A DNA stretch of 64,000 bases, taken from Tubiluchus corallicola (lineage: Eukaryota > Priapulida > Priapulimorpha > Priapulimorphida > Tubiluchidae). The position numbers and the translations under genes are program-made. Positions within the stretch are counted from its first letter, which is position 1. Every line of letters begins with the position of its first letter. Positions 34,500 to 47,083 of this stretch are shown here, piece by piece. The stretch is from positions 62,001 to 126,000 of the forward strand of contig JAQGDQ010000506.1 of NCBI GenBank assembly GCA_030141605.1. The letters run 5' to 3'. Under the pieces are notes generated by a model, which saw only the letters and a program-made list of their open reading frames with translations, was not told the DNA's origin and searched no databases.

Positions 34500-35515
34500 G
34501 TAATATGGCTACAGAGTAAAAATTAAAGGAAAGGGGCACCTAAAGTAGGTCTCGGAAAATTCGCCTTAAAAAATTATACTTTACAGCAATTTTATGCATA
34601 TATCGTATTCGCATTAAACGGAATTTTCGTTTGTTTTCATTTTAAATCTCCCGCTATATTGTTTCGACGGCGCCATTACATGACGTCACTTATGCAAACA
34701 TAAATGAGGGGAAGAAAAGGTAATGTTGAATTACGCCCAAAAAAAAGTTCCATGCAAATGTATATTACTAAGCGTTTCGCTTATCTGCTGCAAAGAGTGA
34801 TGTAACTACAGCCAATAATTCAAAATGTTGGTGCCAATTCGTAAAAAAAAACATTTTTTGTCTTATTGACAAGATACAGTTATATAAAATATTAGTTAGT
34901 AACATGTGTGCTACGAGCCTACGAATGCTCTGATTATTTTTTCAAATTTCATGCGATGTTATCTAAACATGTATCAAACCACCTACCATTAAAATGGCTG
35001 CGCCTAACGGTCATTGCAGGAGTTTAAATGTACATGTTTTATACAGCGTTACTGCCGATGCAAGCCCTGCATGCAAAAAGACAGTATGTATAAAATTTCA
35101 AGACAAATTTTTAAGCTTTAGCAAGTGGAAGTTTTCTTGCGCTTTAAATAAGTTAAACGTTTTTTGACAGTCGGTGGAGCCACCTATTCTATTCGATTCC
35201 ACAAACAGAACAGGAATTCAAATTCGCCGAAATACTTTCTACTTTTAAATGTGATACATTAATGTGACATAAATATATTTCGTAACAGGTGCTGAAATAA
35301 ACAAGCCTGTATTTTCATTGGCCCATTGTGTTAAACAATTTTAACGTACAGTTCGTTTCTTGATCAAGTTCGTTAGATAATAAACTTTAACAACAGTAAT
35401 TAAGAAATTTTCAACGTGAACATTAATTACAGGCCTACCTATATTGCAATAATATTTATATAATATACAGCTGTATTATACATTTTGATTATATATATAT
35501 ATATTTATATTTATA
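34500..35515. other. intergenic, nothing recognised
   Basis: No ORF, splice-bounded exon or repeat is supported in this stretch. Confidence 0.4.
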
Positions 35516-35519
35516 TATA

Positions 35520-36087
35520 CTAGCAAAAGCCCCGCAAAAATTTTGCGTTTAAATACACGTATATAGAAAAATATGCGAACATCCTACGTAGTGTTTGTCT
35601 ACTTATCTAACGCAAAGCCAGTAGCAGCTCTTACTGAATTAAGGCTATAAGGTTATAGGCAGAGTATAATGGATGACGTCAGAACAATGGCTTTGCGTCA
35701 GCAGCTTTCTAAGCAAAACTTGCCGAAAATAGAACATCTAATTAACTCCTCGTACTCCTCTTGCTGGACCTGTCCTAAAATATAGCCCACATCATCGTGT
35801 AGCCCTTTTCATACTCTTTCTAAAGAGCTAATATCTCCTTCCTAAAGTCACACTAAGCTCTGCTACAACGTTTTTACTGTTGGCTGTTTGGTCAAAATTT
35901 TGAAAAAATCGTGAGTTGTGTCCGGGAAAACGCCCGTTACGGGACGCCGTGGCCCTCTCGCAATTTCTAAATACCCCTATGGCACCCACCGCTGAATGGG
36001 CTATCTATCCATGGCCAGCACCACCCATGGCCCGTTCCCCTTTCTCCATATCTCAGACGTATAACTTTTGAAAAAACGGCCGAAAAA
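35520..36087. repeat. dispersed repeat starting CTAGCAAAAGCCCCGC
   Basis: About 130 bp from CTAGCAAAAGCCCCGCAAAA is repeated at 40579-40710, in both places directly after AT-dinucleotide sequence. It includes a short palindrome CGCAAAAATTTTGCG and ends around CGCAAAGCCAG...CTTTTACTGAATTA. The rest (to 36087) is GC-richer than its surroundings (CCATGGCCAGCACCACCCAT) and ends where ankyrin-block homology resumes. It is probably a transposable element fragment of unknown class. Confidence 0.55.
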
Positions 36088-37385
36088 TTTGAATTACTGA
36101 GCTCAGACTAGATTTCATCTATTGATCTAAATTTTTAGATTATGCACAGTTTATGCTTTTAGCAAAGCTACATCCACAAGCCGCACGTTACATTATCAAA
36201 GATTTTTATTTAACTAACCAAGTTTCTAGATCAAGACAGATACATAATCTATAAAGCAGTTGATTTTTTAATGGGTCAGAAATTATTTAACAGTCACAAA
36301 TAAGTGTGATTACATATACATATCATATCATTGTGATCATACTGTCCCACATGCTTAATTGAAATTTGTAGCCATTTATAGTCATGACGTTTCTTAATAC
36401 CTGTGACACTTTATGTCAACAAAGAACAAATTTTAAGAAATGGCATGGCTACAAATAGCTTCCCTCCTAGAAACAATAGCAACGTTTGTACAAAGATTAA
36501 CTTGTCTATGTGAATCTTAAAAACTTTGTAATATCAGCGTAAGATGCAAATAAAGACACGAAATGAAAGATTGAGAGTTGATTGAGAAATTGAGAGTTGA
36601 TTGAATGACTTCTCTGTTGATTTTACGTTGTCATTATAGGTTTCTTGCTTTTTTATTATCTATAGGTTTATCCTGCACTTGGGCGCTTAGCACGTCACGA
36701 TTCTCAGCTGGGAACAGGATGGATCTAAAAACGCTTCGTTCTAAAAGAGCAGGCATGACTGAAGAATCTAGATTAAATGGACAACTTCTTCGAGCAGCTA
36801 AAGATGGAGACATTCATAAAGTCCAGCGGTTGCTCACTGAAGGTGCTGACTGCAACTTCAGAAACCTGCTTGGAGAGACTGCTCTCACGCGGGCATTTGA
36901 ACATAGTTCAGCTCTTACTAGACAGTGGAGCTGATATTAACATCAGTGACAATAACGGAGAGACTGCTCTTATGTGGGCATCTATTAATGGGCACTTGAT
37001 TGTAGTTCAGCTTTTACTAGATAGTGGAGCTGATATTAACATCAGTGACAACGATGGAGAGACTGCTCTTATGCGGGCATCTATTGACGGGCACTTGAAT
37101 GTAGTTCAGCTCTTACTAGACAGTGGAGCTGATATTAACGTCAGTAACAACTATGGAGAGACTGCTCTCATGTGTGCATCTGTTAATGGGCACTTGTCAA
37201 TATCAGCTCCACTATCTAGTAAGAGCTGAACTACATTCATCAGTAACAACGATGGACGGACAGCTTCCATGTGTGCATCTGTTAATGGGCACTTGAATGT
37301 AGTTCAGATAGTGGAGTCAATATTAACATCAGTGACATCGATGGAGAGACTGCTCTCATGTGTGCATCTGTTAATGGGCATGCAT
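36088..37385 (+). pseudogene. ankyrin paralogue, copy C (broken)
   Basis: The upstream flank and start (MTEESRLNGQLLRAA at 36754) match copies A and B. Three lesions are visible. First, a 14-bp deletion in the second repeat (GCGGGCA directly followed by TTTGAACATAG) shifts the frame. Second, 37197-37238 is the reverse complement of the expected ankyrin sequence. Third, a further deletion near 37308 joins GTAGTTCAG to ATAGTGGAG. After about 37380 ankyrin homology ends and no Mab-21 sequence is present. Between the first and second lesions about four consensus repeats stay open in a shifted frame. An in-frame upstream extension from 36605 exists because TAG/ATA became ATG (ATGGATCTAAAAACG); whether it was ever translated is unknown. 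Confidence 0.85.
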
Positions 37386-37622
37386 TTTTCAATGTAAACC
37401 CAATGTCATATTGTGAATTTGTAAATAATTCTTTGGCTGTTTTTGGACAGTAATGATTATGTTAGGCGATAATAAGTGTGTAGTGAGAATTTGTAAATAA
37501 TTCTTCACTTATTTTTAGACAGTAATCATCATGTTATATGATCAAAAGTCTTTTTTGTAGTGATCTATGGACTGAACTAAAGTATTATGTTCGACTATCT
37601 CTTAATCAGTCAATAAACATTT

Positions 37623-37666
<44 letters not shown>

Positions 37667-37859
37667 TTTGTCGAAAATAAATAGCATTTCGCCCTGTATG
37701 GAAACTTAATTATATTTTACAAGTCAAAAATCATTTGAAAGTTTAAAATAACTTTTATTTTATGTCAAATAATTATGGAAAACAAACAACTAACAAAAAC
37801 ATTAAAAAACGTCAACAGTTTGTAAAAAAAATTCAGAGGAAAAATACATCTCACAGAAA

Positions 37860-38280
37860 ATTATAGTCTCAGTCAATACTGATATTATAGTCTTAGTCAA
37901 TACTATTATTATAGTCTTAGTCAATACAACTATTATAGTCTTAGTCAATAGTATTATTATGGTCTTAGACAATACAATTATTATAGTCTTAGTCAATACT
38001 ATTATTATAGTCTTAGTCAATACTATTATTATAGTCTTAGTTAATACTATTATTATAGTCTTAGTCAATACTATTATTATAGTCTTAGTCAATAGTATTA
38101 TTATGGTCTTAGTCAATACAATTATTATAGTCTTAGTCAATACTATTATTATAGTCTTAGTCAATACTATTATTATAGTCTTAGTCAATACTATTATTAT
38201 AGTCTTAGTCAATACTATTATTATAGTCTTAGTCAATACTACTATTATAGCCATAGTCAATACTATTATTATAGTCAGTC
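37860..38280. repeat. 24-bp minisatellite downstream of the LRR gene
   Basis: About 17 units of TAGTCTTAGTCAATACTATT plus ATTA. The unit is a multiple of three and lacks stops, so both strands are open (Thr-Ile-Ile-Ile-Val-Leu-Val-Asn on plus). It lies just beyond the stop codon of the minus-strand LRR gene, in its likely 3' untranslated region. Confidence 0.9.
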
Positions 38281-38305
38281 AGGTTACAAGTAAATATTTT
38301 CTTTG

Positions 38306-39399
38306 TTACACTGAACTGCTGGCTTTACTAGATCTAGAAGATCCAGAAACTTCTGAACTCCACGTCATTGAAGTTGCAACTTGCGCCGGTCTCTCATTTC
38401 TCTCCCTCATTTTACTGACCAATAAAGTGGCCCCCAAAATCAACAATATCAAACCAGTGCCGACGCCGACGGAGACGATGACCATACTGGTCGACACGTT
38501 GATACTCGCCGTAGCAGCAAATTCAACAGCTTCAATGGCTATGCTTGCTGTAGCGCTGACTCTTCCTAGAATGAATGCTGACTTCGTAGTTGTTGTTGTT
38601 GTTGTTATTGATGGCGGCGTTGGAGGGTGGGCGCAGCGGAAATCTTTGAACTGGGCATTTGCAATGAATGTGGAACCACAGTCAACTAAACTGTCCTTGT
38701 TTGTCCAAGTTTTAACCCACACAGAATCGCAGTCACAACTCAGTCTGGGATTTGCTGAAAATTAAGGAAAATGTTAAAGACAAAACGCTGCATCTGTTCA
38801 GGACCTAAATTGGGTATTTGGAAATTTAAGTGATGAAAATAATGATGGAAAATGGTAAAATTTGCATTGTGAAAATTATGTGATTTTGATTCTCTCTCCC
38901 ATCGATGCATGTAGAAAAATAACAAAAACAGCTGTAAAATTATTTATCATCAGTGTATGATATTTCATCATTCATTTGTTATTTGGTTTTGTTGTGCTAC
39001 CGATTTTTTATTTTTATTTAGTTTTTTAATGAAAATTTTAGCTAAAATTGTAAAATTATAGCATCCATGATTGGCAGAATCCAGCATATTTGATGAATCT
39101 GCGCTAGAATTGTATATTGTTTGTTTTTGTTTTGTTTTGTTTTGCTTTGCAGATTTCATCATTTTTTTTATTTTTGATTATTAAATTTGTGCACGTTTTT
39201 GATTTGATAATTTTCTTTAGATTCACTGCATATGTAATGTAATATTATACACAAATTTGTGAATAATATTACACTATAATAATACACTAAACTCAACAAA
39301 CTTCACTGACGGTGAGGGTGGCTGATTTAAATTAGCCTATTTAGTTTTTCGCCATCCTTCCCTTGAATTGTATTTTTAATCTAGTAACAACTAAAAATA

Positions 39400-39442
<43 letters not shown>

Positions 39443-41488
39443 AAATATAAATACACAAACGGCAAAATAAAATAAGTCCGAATCTGAATCTGACTGTGGA
39501 AGCAACTGAATCCTGGGCCCAGTTTCACATAGCCGTCTCCAACTCAACGACGTAGTTATTAATAGTTAAGTGAATGTAATAACGACGTCATTAACCTAGT
39601 GACAACTTTGTGAAACTGTCCCCTTGTTTCTGGATTAACTTCTAAAAGATTCATTGAACTAAATCGGCACTAGCTAAAGCATGGACGCTGGACGAACTAC
39701 TGAAGGATCACTTGAACTTCGTTAGAATTAACTGAATCCTGGCCTCTGGACGAACTTCTGAATGATAAGTTGAACTTAGTTAGAATTAACTGAATCCTGG
39801 GCTCTGGGCCAACTTCTGAATGATAAGTTGAACTTCGTTAGAATTAACTGAATCCTGGACGCTGGACGAACTTCTGAATGATAAGTTGAACTTAGTTAGA
39901 ATTAACTGAATCCTGGGCTCTGGACCAACTTCTGAAGGATAAGTTCAACTTAGTTAGAATTACCTGAATCCTGGGCTCTGGGCAAGCTTCTGGTGGATAA
40001 ATTGAACTCAAACGGAATTAGTTGTTTCCTGGCCTTTTATCCGACTTCTGAAGGATCAGTTGAACTGAGACGGAATTAATTGTTTCCTGGACTTTTATCC
40101 GACTTCTGAAGGGTCAGTTAAGCTCAATTGGAACTACATGAAGCCTGGCGTGTGAACCAACTTCTCGTGGATAAGTTGAACTCATTTGGAACAATGCGCT
40201 ATGTGGTTGTGCTTGCACCACAGTCAAGAATGCAAGCGTTTTACTATGGGAAAGAACTGATGTGAAGAATCGTGTAATGCAATGGTCTCCTGCCTGCCTT
40301 GGACCCCCCCCCCCGGTTACCAAGTACTTACTGTCATACAATTTACACCACAATCCAAGCTTGAAATTGAAGTGGTGCATCTCGCAACGCTTATGTGAAA
40401 ATCACGCAAGAACTGGCTTTTTTAATGTCTTTCAAATGCACAAACTGGAGATGCTAACTTCATCAAATAGAACAAAACAGTGCCATGCTGTAGTTGGAGA
40501 AACTTGCATATCAGTTTCCAATTACTTAATTAAATTAATTAGTTCCTTGAGTACTATTATAGAACTATAATATTCAAACTAGCAAAAGCCCCGCAAAAAA
40601 TTTTGCGTGTAAATCCTCGTATAATCAAAAATACGCGAACATACTACCTAGTGTTCGCTTATTTACCTAACGCAAAGCCAGCAGCTGCTGCAGCTTTTAC
40701 TGAATTACACTAAATCGAGGCCTTTCGTTTGATGTATAGATCACCGCAAATGGTGCCGTCGTCGAAGTTGTAGCCTCGAATCTTATATATATATATAATC
40801 TTATATATATATATATATATAATCTTATATATATATATAATCTTATATATATATATATATACCAAGAATATTAATATAATAAATAGCACATACCATCTAA
40901 TTTCACCGTAATGTCTTTAATCAGAACACTCCTGTGCAGTTTTGGAGGTTTCAGCCCTTCTATTCCACTGCTGGATATCTTCAGGAACTGAAAATTCGGG
41001 TTATTGGAAAAGTCGAACTCTGGTGCACCTATCAAGCTTGAACTTCCTCTTATGATAAGCGAAGAAAATTTAGCTTTGTGAAAAGCCTTTGGATGTATCG
41101 ATGATAACTTCTCGTTCGACTCGAACACTAGCTGTTCTCTTGTTACACCACCAATAGCATTTTCTCCTAACGTTTCTATATTAGAGTAACTTATCTTTAA
41201 AGACTTGACTTCTTTTCCTTTAAAGAAATCATCAGGTAATTCTGTGTCCTTAAAGTCAAAAATATTTAGTGTTTCAATGATTCCACTTAGATTTGAAACA
41301 ATATCTGCCAGACCTTGCCTAGTAGAAACAAACTTGCAATTAACGTTGCATTTGTTAGAATCATAACGCGTTGTTTCATAATCACATGCAATTGCACGTT
41401 TGCTGACTTTTACTACGTCATCGGGACATTCTCGTGATGAACAAAGAATAAACGCTGCTAAAGCACAAACAACTGTCAACTTTTTCAT
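38306..41488 (-). CDS. two-exon leucine-rich-repeat transmembrane receptor-like protein (~347 aa)
   Basis: Exon 1 (41488..40894) opens with a signal peptide (MKKLTVVCALAAFILC). It continues through a Cys-rich N-cap (ECPDDVV, then CDY, CNVNC) and several irregular LRRs, and ends TTAGATG|GTATGTG in phase 1. Exon 2 (38754..38306) follows TTAATTTTCAG and resumes in matching phase. The junction makes VKLD-A-NPRLSCDCD, a textbook entry into an LRR C-terminal cap (NPxLxCDC...W...C...C). Next come a Pro/Thr-rich stalk with a seven-Thr run, one transmembrane helix (MVIVSVGVGTGLILLILGAT) and a short Ser-rich tail without a TIR or other signalling domain. The product would be a cell-surface adhesion or recognition protein. 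The 2.1-kb intron holds a 58-bp minisatellite and TA repeats. The exon join is inferred from splice sites, phase and domain continuity. Confidence 0.8.
39630..40190. repeat. 58-bp minisatellite in the LRR gene intron
   Basis: About nine degenerate copies of a 58-bp unit containing GATAAGTTGAACTTAGTTAG and GAATCCTGGGCTCTGG. It decays towards the right end (GGAATTAATTGTTTCCTGG variants). Confidence 0.85.
40579..40710. repeat. second copy of the CTAGCAAAAGCCCCGC dispersed repeat
   Basis: Matches 35520-35650 with scattered substitutions. It lies in the LRR gene intron. Confidence 0.6.
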
Positions 41489-41819
41489 CTCTGCACTAAA
41501 ATCAAGAAAGCTGCATCAAAAATGCTTACAAACTTCTTGTAAACCTATTTAAAAGAACAGCAACCGTTCAAGTAATTAGATAATTACTGCCGTCTAGAAA
41601 AACAATAGTGGATATTGTGACTATTCTCATTGTCTTTAAAGTGAGAACAATGTTTATTGAGAAGACAAAAACAGTAGGAAAGAACATATTTTGCGTTAAA
41701 TGAAAGGACTTGCTGTGAAAAAAACAATGAAAAATTTCCTTTCCTCACATTCGATTTAACAACAATTGATACACTTACACACATCAGTCATACACTGATT
41801 TTATTTATCATGTAACTTT

Positions 41820-42290
41820 TTTTACGCAGCACTAGTGAATCATCATTTTTTTATATATTATATATATAGATATATATATTGTTCATAAAATATTATATAT
41901 AGAGATCTTTATATATACATGTATTATTATTATACATATACATATATTGTTCATAAAATATTTAGCAAAAGTTTGATTATATAGAATTTATATATAGATC
42001 TTAAGATTATATAAGATTATATAGAAGATAAGATCTTAAGAGATTAAAAAGATCTTTATATATACATGTAATTATATACTATATATATATAGTATTTATA
42101 TAAATATATATATTATATATATATTTATATAATTATTGTTCATAAAATATTTAGCAAAAGTTTGATTCTATAGAATTTATATATAGATCTTAAGATTATA
42201 TAAGATTATATAGAAGATAAGATCTTAAGAGATTATAAAGATCTTTATATATACATGTATATAATTTATATATATATTTATTATAATACG
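41820..42290. repeat. AT-rich stretch with a ~185-bp local duplication
   Basis: The segment around 41945-42070 (GTTCATAAAATATTTAGCAA ... AGATCTTAAGATTATATAAG) is repeated around 42130-42255. Inverted TATATA and AGATCTT/AAGATCT words give many local hairpins. No gene is supported. Confidence 0.75.
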
Positions 42291-42575
42291 CCAGCTTTAT
42301 ACGGGCGCATCCACAATATTTCTTTACTAAGTGTCGATACAAACGCGTAAATTTGTAATTTATGGTAGTCAAGAGCGGAGTTTGCATGAAATAAGTTTGC
42401 GCTAGGTGCGCGAGCGAAGACGACTTCGTGAGCATAGTTACGGAGCTTATATTAAAGATGCTGCGCTAATCAGTTGTGGAATACTTAAGCATGTAGTTGT
42501 AACACTAACAGAATCAGCCAACGAACTTACCAAAAATTATAATTAAGATGCTGTTGCATCATTAGGGTGTTGGGT

Positions 42576-43494
42576 GCGTGTAAGTTGTAATTTCAAGTAC
42601 AGAAAATCCTGATAATGTAACAATGACAGCAGCTCATGCTAACGCATCAAACGCTACGTGTAAGTTGTAATTTCAAGTACAGAAAATGGCTGATAATTTA
42701 ACAATGACAGCAGCTCATGCTAACGTCTCAAACGCTACGTGTAAGTTGTAATTTCAAGTACAGAAAATGGCTGATAATTTAACAATGACAGCAGCTCATG
42801 CTAACGCATCAAACGCTACGTGTAAGTTGTAATTTCAAGTACAGAAAATGGCTGATAATTTAACAATGACAGCAGCTCATGCTAACGCATCAAACGCTAC
42901 GTGTAAGTTGTAATTTCAAGTACAGAAAATGGCTGATAATTTAACAATGACAGCAGCTCATGCTAACGCGTCAAACGCTACGTGTAAGTTGTAATTTCAA
43001 GTACAGAAAATGGCTGATAATTTAACAATGACAGCAGCTCATGCTAACGCATCAAACGCTACGTGTAAGTTGTAATTTCAAGTACAGAAAATGGCTGATA
43101 ATTTAACAATGACAGCAGCTCATGCTAACTCATCAAACGCTACGTGTAAGTTGTAATTTCAAGTACAGAAAATGGCTGATAATTTAACAATGACAGCAGC
43201 TCATGCTAACGTGTCAAACGCTACGTGTAAGTTGTAATTTCAAGTACAGAAAATGGCTGATAATGTAACAGTGTCAGCAGCTCATGCTAACGCATCAAAC
43301 GTTACGTGTAAGTTGTAATTTCAAGTACAGAAAATGGCTGATGATGTAACAATGACAGCAGCTCATGCTAACGCATCAAATGCTACTTGTAAGTTGTAAT
43401 TTCAAGAACAGAAAATGGCTGATAATTTAACAATGACAGCAGCTCATGCTAACGTATCAAACGCTACGTGTAAGTTGTAATTTCAAGTACAGAA
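42576..43494 (+). repeat. 81-bp tandem array copying the GPCR start region (upstream mini-ORFs)
   Basis: Eleven 81-bp units precede the receptor start. Ten have ATGGCTGATAAT at 42686, 42767, 42848, 42929, 43010, 43091, 43172, 43253, 43334 and 43415; the first unit is degenerate (AAAATCCTGATAATG). Each encodes MADNLTMTAAHANASNATCK-L-stop, nearly the same as the receptor N-terminus MADNLTMTEAHVNVSNVT, in the same Kozak context (AGAAAATGG). The unit is 27 codons with one TAA each. Each unit also contains GTGTAAGT and TTTCAAGTACAG, splice-like words only about 25 bp apart. Confidence 0.9.
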
Positions 43495-44870
<1,376 letters not shown>

Positions 44871-45034
44871 TGATCTGCATGTACAAGAGAGGAAATCTTT
44901 GCATGTGACAGCTGGCATTGGTTGCTACATACATGTTTCATCTGTAATTCTAAATAAACTAGCCCTTCGAATACGTAAATAACCATGGCAGGAGAAATAA
45001 CAACGTATGCTGAAATGACGGGGCGGTGTAGATG

Positions 45035-45140
45035 TGGCACAGGTAAAAATGGCACAGGAAAAATGGCACAAATGAAAAGTAGGTAAAAGTGGCACAAATG
45101 GAGAAGTGGGGAAAAATGGCACATACCACAAAAATGGTAT
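45035..45140. repeat. short tandem words AAAAATGGCACAAATG
   Basis: Five imperfect copies of GGTAAAAATGGCACA. The inverted word TTGTGCCATTTTTACCTAC recurs at 46512-46530, on the other side of the LINE fragment. Confidence 0.6.
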
Positions 45141-45654
45141 GTTGATGCAATTGATATATATATACATATATATAGATAGTTATGAATATCGATTTTTTAT
45201 GGCAAATAAAGATTATAAAAGCATAAAAGAACATCGCAGCATGAGAATAAAATTCACACAACTGTTAAAGGCAAATGCGTCTAGTGCAAACTAAAAACTA
45301 CTGTGCCAAAAATTTAAAACAAAATATACATTATAATGTTACACGCAAATTATAATTGATTATATACAACATATACATACCAATTTAAAATGGACGTGGG
45401 AAAATAAAATTTGCGGATGAATATATATTATTGTTTACGTGTGTAGGGTTTTCAAAACGATTTAATGTGTGTATTTTTAATTTAGATTTGAATTCGTCGA
45501 AAAATTTGATGGCAGGGTATTCCAAAGTTGAACTCCTTGTTTAGTGAAGATTTCTATAAGACTAGAATGCGCTCAGTAGGAAGCAGGTCTCTGCCAAAAT
45601 CAGACAATCGTAGTCTTATTCGTCTGATTCATTTGATTCAAAAAATTCAACACA

Positions 45655-46310
45655 TTATTATTATTATTATAATTCTTTATTTAACATTTAAAATTGTACA
45701 CATATGCAAATATTTACATAAAATACATACAGGGACCCACTATTTGCAGGGTATGGTTAAAAAAACTTTGTAAATAAAATAGCTGTTATATTCGCAAGAC
45801 TTTTAAATACCAATAAATCAATATACCAATAAAAGAACAACTAAAATCAAATAGTACCAATTTACACAAATTTACACAAAACGACCTGTTAAATATAAAA
45901 GTGACAGATATAATATAAAAGTTCAATATTTTATACTAAAGTTTGTAAAAACGAATCACAAACTAACTCAGAGAAAGCAACTAGCAGGTTTTTGTCTCGA
46001 GAGGTATAAATTTTACTAATGTTTTGAAATTGCAGGCTATTTGCGACCACTAATCTTTTATTTTCGTCGACCAAAGTACAATTAAAAAGCAAATGTTCAA
46101 CTGTTTGTACTTCATCTGTACACATACAGGCATTTTCGTGTATGTATCCAATTTTAAAAAGAAAATCTTTAAAGTTACCTTGCCCTAATAAAATACTACA
46201 AGATAGTTTTTCTAGCCTTCTGCTATTTGTATGAAAAGGAAGGTCTAGTGGAGTTAAAAATACATTTTCAGGAAGAATAGATAACTCCTGGCATTTGTAG
46301 CGAGTACGGC
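45655..46310 (-). mobile_element. 3' end of a non-LTR (LINE) retrotransposon
   Basis: The minus strand from about 46305 to 45931 reads as a C-terminal ORF2 piece. It has a QELSILPEN segment, then LLGQGNFKDFLFKIGY, and then CMCTDEVQTVEHLLFNC, the C-x-C...EHLLF-x-C knuckle found after the RT in I/Jockey/R1-type LINEs. The frame ends at 45931 with a stop, a 3' UTR follows, and the element ends in an (ATAAT)n-like tail at about 45655-45690. It is 5'-truncated; no RT domain is present upstream. Confidence 0.7.
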
Positions 46311-46319
46311 ATCTATTTT

Positions 46320-47083
46320 AACACAAATAATTTAACACAAATATAAACAAACAAACATACAAAAATGCACATGAATAAGTACTATATAAAAAGACTCACA
46401 AAATATTAGTTCATTAATTAGATTTATAAAGGACAATGCACGAACGTTCCACATGGTGTTTATCTACCTTTTCACCAATAATTTTGGCGATATACACTGT
46501 TACGTTATACACTGTTGTGCCATTTTTACCTACATTTTGAGTTGACATATCTGTAACATTTACGCAGACGTGCTTGACAAGCAAAGGGAAGATGCCTGCC
46601 ATTGCACAAACTGTGGTTAGTTTGTGACGTAAGCAATAGCTGTGTTCGGTTAATTTTCTAAGCTAATTATTCAAATATAAGGAACAGTTGTTAACTTTTA
46701 TAGGCAAGAAAATGTATATTTTGGACAGTAAATTAAAATGAGATTAAATCTAAACAGTCTTACGGTTTTCCTCTGTACATGTTTGTGCACAACAGCTGTG
46801 ATTACATTTCAAAAATAGCATCTTAGATCAAGTGATTAACAGATCTTCTGACTCAGTCTGTTAACTTGGTTTCTGTTGAATTCATTTCTTGGGCATTCTC
46901 CAATGATAAATGATACAGTTCAGGTTACTTAGTGTCTCAACCATATTAATATATTGTAATTTTTCTGCGTTTATATATTTACTATTGTAATTTGCGTGTG
47001 ATTTAGTGTCGTTATAGTTTGTTCGGTAAAATTTAAATAAATATTATGTTTGAAGTAAAATGTGTATGTATATATATATATAT
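46320..47083. other. intergenic, nothing recognised
   Basis: AT-rich sequence ending in a TATATATA run immediately before the left LTR. Confidence 0.4.

Noticed and set aside
37959-38305. 268-aa plus-strand frame over the 24-bp repeat and beyond
   Set aside because: Its right half is the antisense of the LRR exon 2 (TM and cap coding on minus) and its left half is a minisatellite.
42660-43490. CRISPR-like array (81-bp period)
   Set aside because: The whole unit is repeated with no variable spacers, and the context is an animal gene leader.
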